From contig UESW01004374.1 of assembly GCA_900491605.1 (NCBI GenBank), forward strand, positions 255,989 through 319,988: a DNA stretch of 64,000 bases. The letters are read 5' to 3'. The translations under genes and the position numbers were made by a program. The notes under the pieces are model-generated. The model did not search any database. It was not told the DNA's origin and saw only the letters and a program-made list of their open reading frames with translations. This DNA comes from Calamus simplicifolius (Eukaryota > Streptophyta > Magnoliopsida > Arecales > Arecaceae). Positions 39,201-48,200 of this stretch are shown piece by piece; within the stretch, counting starts at the first letter, position 1; every line of letters begins with the position of its first letter.

Positions 39201-42200
39201 CCAGTTGTTCTCCCTCGGCCCTTTCTTGTTTCAAGGGGGTCTTAGTACTATGATTATATTTTGAATAAGTTGCCTGCACATATAAATCTAATGAGTTGCA
39301 GCTGTTGTCTAGTGGCGTGTGCACCTCCATTCCAGTCTTGGAACTAAAAGCACCATTTTGCTCAGAATCATTCTCCATCTGATTCATTAAAATAGGAACT
39401 TCATTGCCATGTAAATCATCATTTGTCTGCTTCATAGAAATAGGAGCTTCAGCACTGTTCCTTGAAAATTTTTCATAATAGGGCAAAATAAATCACTGAT
39501 GATAGGAATTTGAAACTATATAGGAAAATGAAGACCGGCTTAATATTGTATTTGAAGAAATAAAGTTAATTAAATTTAACTCAAAATTAAATAAAAACTA
39601 ACTAATGTCTTTATGAAAGTATATGAATTAAATGGTCGGATTTACGCTTATCAAATACCCCCAAACTTACACATTGCTAGTCCTCGAGCAAAGAAAATAA
39701 AACAAGAATCCTAAAACAAAAGATTAATTGTTCAAATAGAGCCTCAAGATTTAAACATGCCATGATTTAAAGAAATTATCCTATGCAACTCAAGTACAAA
39801 AGTTAATACAAAATTTGGTCTCACCTCATATTCAATTCTCCCACTCATGAACATGTATCATTCTCACTTCATTACTCACTTCCCTAATAGTTTTATGCAA
39901 ACATGTAAATGCAATAGATCTCTAAGAAGTGTATGTATCTACTCCATAGGCTTGCTCGTTAAATTAACTCTCCACTAATGTAGATAAAAGTTAACACCAA
40001 AGATCAATAGGTCTTTATAAGCTTGTAATGTAAGGCTAGGGTGAGGGCTACAAAGAAAGGGTAGATGTAACAAAATAGAAACTTAAATCAATATACCTAT
40101 GGCATAAAGAACATAGTAGTCTCACTCATAGTGGCTCATACATAGCTTACAACAAGCACCTTTTTTCTTTTCCTTTTTTTTTATGCATAGGGTTGACTAT
40201 ATTTACTCATTCTTTCAAACTTGTTGACTTCACACTTTTACACTTCTAAACTTATTTCGTGCTATACATGGGGTGTGATAGAAATCCGTGGAGTGGGGGA
40301 TTCACGGTGAAGATGTGGCTGAGCGTTTTCCTAAGAGAGAAGTTGACCCAAGATCAAAGGGTTCAAGAACAAACACATTACCACTGCGCCAATCTGATTG
40401 TTGGTAACAAAGGATGAAAGCCCAGGTACTTTACCAGCAAGTTGATCCCAACCACTTTCTTTTTAGAACTTAGAAGTGCATGCCCCGATCTAAACTATTA
40501 GAGCATATACCCTTTGATCCCGAGATTGAAAGACCTTACGACAACTCAAGAAAAGAAAAAGAAAGATAAAAAAAGAAGAAAGAAGACAACATATCTCTAC
40601 CTAATATAGCTGATCAGGAGCACAAGGCGTTACGAGTGTCCCGAAGGAATAGGAGGTGTCCCGACCATCCCTTCCCATTCCTTTAAGAAAATGGGACCTG
40701 CATAAGGGCGAGACATTGAAACTCAATCATGTGGTGAAAGAAGAAGGAAAAAAAAAAAAAAGAAATGAAGGAAACAAATGAAGAAAGAACAAAAGAAAGA
40801 AAGAAAGGAAAGAAGGAAGAAGGGAAATAAAGAAGAAAAGAAAAGAAAGAACGAAAGAAAAAAAGAAAATTAAAAGGGAGAGAATGAGGGTATTGGGATG
40901 GCCATCAAGACATAGCGGATAGTGGAGCATCACATTCCATAGACAATTAGAACACTCCCATCCCATAAGATTTAGAGTTTGCTGGCAATCACTTGATAAG
41001 GTTAAAGAGATGCATATTCCTTAATCTAGTGTTTCTGATTTTTTGTATGTTTTTCCTTATCTGGGCTGTGAGAATAAAGGGATGCATATTCTCAAAGTCA
41101 ATTAGTACTTTGACTTTCTATTTGTGCATATTCAGGTCATTAATATGTTTATGATCTGAAAATTGATTGGTTTATGTCCCCATGGTTCATGATCAAAAGG
41201 ACTTATGTGATTCAACCATGGTCAGAAGATCATCCACTCTGGGCATAGAATTGAGTCAAACTTTGTATTGCTAGAAGGGCAGTCCATTGCATAATTACAA
41301 GTTTACACAACGTAAGATTTGCCCAAACTTCATTAGCGACTTGTTCAGTAGTTTTTCTATCATAAGCCTATCTTTCAGCATAGGTGAAAGAACTAGGGGA
41401 AGGAAATGGAAGGATGGAGAAGCCGATGTGATTAGGAATGGCCATCAATCTCAAAATCACAGGACTTTTAAATGCAATTCCACTACTTCTAAATTCATGA
41501 GCTTCTCTGCTTAGCCAATTCCTGATTCTGCTTAGTCAAGAAACATAATAAACAAGCTCTAAGATTTGTATAATCCATCTGCCTTGGACATGAGTTTAGC
41601 ATCGTGTCTATATTCCTGATGCTAATTAATTGTGTGCTTAGTCTTCCCCAGAAATCATTTCAGGTATGAACCGCAGCAATCATTTCAGGTATGAAACAAT
41701 GTAGTATCACTCCTTATGCTGTTTGATGATTTAACTGTAAAGACATGTATGTCTTCTTTGCTCCTTCTGGTTCTTAATCTCAGATCATTGTGATTTTGAT
41801 TAACTTTGCATATTCAAGTGAATGGGTGACAGAGGCATCCTAACATTCATGTTCATGAGCTTTCAATACACTTCTAACAAATATTAACAGAAAATGATAC
41901 CAAGTTTTAGGAAGAATTTCTATACTAAAAAATCCAATTGGATAAACATATTAAAAGGTTAAATGACATCCAAAATTTCTGTATATGGTTGTAACTTGAA
42001 AGAACGATTCAGACAGGAATTCATAATGCCATGCATGGTTTCAAATCGCAGCAAGACATCCCATGGAGCGTTAAGACAAGTTGTCATCCCAAGTTTTGAG
42101 AGGATTATCTCACCATTATCCCAATATCCCAATTGGCATGTCTAGGGATATACATTTTCCGAGTGTCAGGACAGATCAAGATGGTGGCATGTCCCATTCC

Positions 42201-45200
42201 ATAGAAAAATCAGGACAGTCCCATCCCACATGGGGTTTAAAATCTTGATGCCATAAAAAAAGTTCAGATAAAAAGTCATGATTACCGTGGATTTGTCCTT
42301 CAAGCATAATGACTGATGATTTCCCACGTCGATGGAGTATGAAATAACTCTGGACTTTGAAGAATACAGTTAAATGGGGTTCCTGTGATCTGATAGTGAT
42401 TTTGTTTGCAATTGGTACAAAAATAGATGAAAACTGTAGAACAAAAAGCATCAATGCATTGCCAATCTGCAAAATTCACAAGTTTTTCTTTTAACAAATA
42501 AACAAGTTCTACTAAACAGAAAAAGTAAAGGAACTCTAAGATCTAATAACTTACTCTAGTCAAAAGAGATCCCAAGCGCGAGTACAGAGAAATTTGCCAA
42601 TGGGGCTGAAACGAGTTTGCTAACAGACACAAATGAATAGTATTCATGTCAAATTACTTAACACAATAAAGATACAAGCATCCAAGGGAATCAATAACCA
42701 ATATGCAAGCACTATGATTATCAACAATAACATACATATGTTATGCTCTAAGCTACAAAAAACCATCATCACTACTTTCTCTAAGTGCATTAATTGAGAA
42801 TGACTTTTAAAATCTTGCAAACAAAAAGTTGATGTCCTTGTTGTGAACTCATGTCACAATATGTGGAGCACTCGAAGTTTGGATTGCCTTTCTTATTACA
42901 ATATTGATGCTGCTAGCAGGATAATTGATTGTTACAAGCAAGGTGTTAAATCTCATGGGATAGGGTGCCTCGATTTTCTCATGAAACAAGACGCCCCGCG
43001 TCCCATCCCGTTCTATCCCAATCCCCAAACTGGCTAGCCGTCGTAGTACTTGAGATGATTTTTTTTAAAAAATATTCATGAAGTTTTAATATTTTATTTA
43101 ATTTTAAATATATTTGAAATTTAAAAGTTCTATTTTTATAATAAATTAGATCGATATAAAATTGACACTATAATATATTATGACCAAGATAGGATAAGAT
43201 ATAATGGTCGAGATCAATCCTAAAACCTCTCTAGAACGAGACAAGATGGTTATCTCACCCCTGCCCCATTGAGTCTTGAATCACTAGATATAAGGACCTT
43301 AATTTTGGTTATAGACATTTTATGTGTAGAAGTCATTAAAAGCATTTAAGATCAACCACAGTTCATCATGATGAACTACAAGCAGACAGCCATAATCTCT
43401 TATCTCCAATATGTGCAAAGCCAAAAGCATGCATTCCAATTCATAGATAAGACTACCAAGTCAGCAACATACCTTATCATAATTACTGCATAGCACATTG
43501 GTGGTCACTTGTGGCTTGTCCATCATCAACTCCATTGCATTCCTGACAATCTGAATATAGAGTAATACTTTCAGAATGTAATAAATGCATGTAGATGCTG
43601 TCAAATGCACTACCCTATACATATATTTCTGCATACGTCACCATTTATATGCATGTACATGCAAATGAAACATATAGATACTGAAAGGTACAGTTAGATT
43701 CAAATATAAAGTATAAACAGCCCACACCTAGACTCAGTGAGTGCATATTAACATAATAAAATAGAAACTACACTGGAAAAAAGGTCTTGAACTGTCTTAA
43801 TACATGAACAACCCAGATTGACACCAGTTCAAGTATTTGTCAGGTGCAATCTGATTGTGGCAAGGTTTACAACCCCACTACAGAACATACGATGCATGAA
43901 GCCCTGAACCTGAATGGTGGCTTTGCAAATCCACAACGAGAGCATGGTCGCTGGCCATGGAAGATTGTTAGTGGAGATCAGTCAGTCTCACTCTTCCAAG
44001 GCCAAATCACCACCTTAGTAGGCCACTCTCAAGATACAGCTCTCATAAAGGGGGCATTTATACAAATCAAGGTAGGCTGAATCGTGAACCAATATTAAAC
44101 TGGTTTGTGCTAGCAGTTCGGGCCGAATCACCATTTTTTTACAATTGTTTTTCTATTTTTTATTTTTTTATGTAGTATATGAGGCTAAGAGCATCCCATG
44201 AGCTCTCATTCTTTCTCTTATTTTTATTCAAAATTATTTAAGTAAATATCAATAAAGAAATATCCCTCATTTGAATTCAATAAAAAATTAATTTTTAAAA
44301 AAAATAAAAATTCAACTCTCCCTCTCAAGAACAAATTCAGAACTTTAGGAAATCATTGTTTAGCAATATCAAATTAGTGCACTTCCACTTTGGATAAAAA
44401 TTCTAGAAAATCAATTTAACTTAGAATAATGAAAAAACAAAATACCATAAAAAATCATCTTGACATACAATTTGTAAAACATTGATTAACATTTGGTCAA
44501 ATTTACAGAGTTTCCAAATTAGATGGGATCACGTTGATTCATAATTCATCAAAATAATAAAATTAAACTTTCCATAAGTCCTAACGTTAAACGTACTTCT
44601 TAGGGTTTAGATTGGAACGTGTCACTAGACCACCTCAATTTAACCATATATATGGCATGATAAATACAACTCAACTTAACTCAACTCATCTAAGCCTTTT
44701 CCCAACTACATGAGGTCGGCTACATGAATCTGCTTCCTCTACTCTACTCTATTCAGGACCAAGTCGCCATTCAAATTACAAATAGTTATATCTTTTTTAA
44801 TTAATATGGAATGATAATAAATAGACAATAAACAATAAATTAAAAGAAGAAAGATGAAATGAAGAACAATAGTAGACTCTTCAACTTGACCTTTGAAGTA
44901 AGTACACAAAAAGAGGCGATGATCATTTTCTTTTTTTTTTTTCATTTCATTGATCAAAATGACCTCTAAACAAGGGCTCTCCTTTCATCTACTAGTTGAT
45001 CTTTCTTAAAGGAATATAATTGAATTCAATTTTCTTAAAAATAAAGAAAAACTAAAAGACTAGTCCTTACGGTCTAATGATACATCAAAGTCTTCGATCC
45101 TCAGAAATATATTTTAACCTTAGAATTTTATAACAAGTTTAATTTTATTATTTGATAAGCATAAATCAAACCAACATAGGATGGTGTAATGTTCACCATT

Positions 45201-48200
45201 GCTATGATTCCGTCAAAATCTAAAAACCTTATAAATTTGACTAAGTGTTAACCAAAGCTTTGCAAATTATTTTTAAAATATTTTTTTGATATTTTGTTTT
45301 TCTCATCATTGCTAAGTTAAATTTAATTTTGAGCTTTTTATCTGTAAAGAAAGTGCCCTAACTTGATTTTTGCTAAACTGTAATTTCCTAAAATTCTTTA
45401 AATCTATTCTTAAGAGAAAGAATTGACTTTTTATTCTTAAGAAAAGTGATTTTTTTATATTTTGTGGAATTCAAATATGGATATTTCTTTTTCATAAAAA
45501 AATGTTAATAAATGGAAAGAAATGAGGAGAAAGGAAAGAGGATGACATATACTTAACGAAAATAAGAGAGATGTGAACTCATGAGACACCCAGCATAGCC
45601 CCCTATCCAAAAACTACTCGAAGAAGACCAAAATGGGAAGTTCGACATGGTTACACCAGTTCGAGGTCCATACTGAATTGACAAGCAAAAACAAACCATT
45701 TTCAAGCCAAACCAACTGGTTTGGTTTAGCATGTCCTACCTTATATTAATAAATACCTTGTAAATTGTTATATAAGTAAATCTTTTCTTAAAAATACAAG
45801 TAAACCTACTCTAATAGGAGATCTTACCTCCTTCCTAAGAAAGTTCTAAATAAAACCCTACTTTCTTGATAAATTCCAAGAACTTTCCAAAATACTAAAC
45901 CCTAATTACATTAAATACTAAAAATAAAAATAAAAATTCAGAAAAGGTGGACTAGGCTGACAAGTTGGGCCTTGTGGCATCACTAAAGTTCATCTTATTT
46001 ATTGAATGATGAAGATGATAGATGAAAAGAAAATGAAAGAAAAATGATGAAAGAAAAACCTTGCTTCAATTAAAAGGCAATAGAAGGTATTTACATGATT
46101 TTACAAAAAGAATATAATCCTATTACTTCATATCATCAATAACAATGAATAAATTGTCAATCCTCTATGTATCACCGTGTAGACAAACTAGGATATTTAC
46201 TGCATATACCATCACAACATGTGCACTAAAAGAGATTGGAACATCTTGCACACTTACCACAATTCAGTAGGAAGTTCGAAAAAAACAATTTAGAAGAGTT
46301 TTTTTTTTTTGATTCCAGATTTTCAAGATAATTGGTCTTTGGTAGAGCATCTGAACTTCATATTGGGACAAAGAGGCCATGGTTTTTTTCCCTCTTTCCT
46401 TGTTAAGACTAGGGCAACTCCACACTAGTTATTGTACATTATCAAATCTTCATTTTGCTGGCCTTCATTATCCTAATCACCTTGATAAGGGATGCACAAA
46501 CCATGGTTTTCCATGCCAGACTGCATCGCCCAATACCCGGTATTCTGTACTACACTGGTAGTGAACTGATAATTGATATGGGAGGTGTACCAAGTGTCAG
46601 TATCATGAACTAGACCATGCTAACACTACACCAAAATGGTACTAATACATCTACAAAAATGGAATTGCGAACCTTGCACACGGGCGGATTACTCATGAAC
46701 AATGAGTATAAAAACATATTACTCACCTGTGGATACATCAACACAAAAAAGATAGCTACAATATATAGATGCCATAAAAGGAAGACAAGAGGTAAATATA
46801 GTAAAGATATCACTAAAGCTTAAGTGATAGGTGGCGATGCCTATGCCTATCAGGTCACCAATTACTGCACCTATAAAGCATAAAAGTCGCTTATAGATAA
46901 CAATTAAAGAGGTTGATCTTTGCAGGAAGTTTATTGCTTAAGTTAGATAAAGAAAGGCAAACAAATTCTACTTTCAGTTAGCTGAATTAGAAGGAGGTTC
47001 AACTGTAGGAGCAAATAAGCAGAGAGTTAAAAAAATTCTTAGAAGGATAAAAGCTAATAAATAAATAAATAGAAACAGATTAGTGCATAGGAAGCAGGTT
47101 CATGAATGAACAAACAAAAAAAATAAAAATAAAATCAAGTGCAAATCTTGTGTGGAAGATTCAAATCATTGTCTCATAAAAGAACTATGTCATGGCCCCA
47201 CTATCCACTCTGTATATGGCCAAGCAGCCCCAATATGCTACAGCCTGTATATGCAGATTGAGCAGACGCTTGTGACAAGAGCAGAATATGCATGTTTCAT
47301 GTTGTATCTAAACTCCTATGCATCCTCTCTCCTGCGAAATTAATGATCCTCATTCTCCTTCAACTCAACCCTCCCCTTCTTCTTTCCCCTCCTTCCCACT
47401 CCTCATCATCCTCCCACTTACCCACCAATTATCCTTCTACTCCACCTCTGCCACACCTTGTCTGCTTCACTTTCACCTCCTCATCTTCTGAACAAGCACC
47501 AAGCCAGGCACCCACATACCATCATCACTTTAGAACACAAATTTTGAGTACCAAGCTCTTGCTTTACCATAACTTTGTATTAACAATTTGATGCGCATGA
47601 ATAATGAAAAAAACAAGGATCAGATAGAAGCAAAGATGCAATCAAAATCTTAATCTAAAAGACAAAGGCCTGCCATATCATAGCCCCACTATAATGTGAT
47701 TTGACATTACACACCCACCCACACACACACACACACACGCACACACATAAAGAAAGAAAGCCAATCCCCAAATGTTGGCTGCTAGGTTGGGTACTAGGTA
47801 GCACTGTAGTAAAGGATGAAAAGTCATGCCATGAACATATTTAAATGGATGTAGAGTTTGACTGAAAAAGGATAGCCTTACAGAAAGTAGTGGCTACAAT
47901 ATATGGATGCAAGAAAGCAAGATAAGAGGCAATCATAGTAAATTATAAATAAAAAAAATCATTAAACACTTAGCGATTGGTGGCATGGCCTATGGCGTTC
48001 TCCACTTAGATGATTAATAAGGCTTGTCTTTCTAGAAAGTTTGTGGCAAACTTAGACAAAGAGAGGACAAAACAAATTCTACTTTCAGTTAGCCAACTTA
48101 GGAGCAGATTCAAGTGTAGGAGCTAAGAAGCAGAGATTTCAAATGTCATGGCATCTAGCCACTTCATATTGGTCATGTAGCCCCAGTATGCAACTAAACT

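Larger units (their letters stand above)
34898..39653. mobile_element. 4.76-kb foldback of two inverted retroelement halves
   Basis: The outer ends are TGATAAGCGTAAATTCGACC (left) and its near complement GGTCGGATTTACGCTTATCA (right). The arms are about 34898-37171 and 37269-39653, with a loop near 37172-37266. Next to the loop both arms have CTCTGTGGGTTCG, and the loop holds CCGTTGCCGGG. In many plant LTR elements CTGTGGGTTCGA and CCGTTGCCGGGG flank the LTR end and the primer binding site, so each arm may be an LTR-like half joined head to head. Each arm contains an ARID gene fragment and a low-coding segment (GTSRGEKGTPAFTLAAGLLH). Confidence 0.8.
31648..42285 (-). other. TERT intron 4 (10.6 kb)
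   Basis: Between exons 4 and 5. It contains a possible solo LTR (32851-33417), very AT-rich sequence (33540-34890), a 4.76-kb foldback with a captured ARID gene fragment (34898-39653), and a repeat with a purine core (40610-40985). The remaining segments (31660-32850, 39660-40600, 41000-42285) show no gene. The exact 5' end depends on the uncertain exon 4 donor. Confidence 0.7.
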
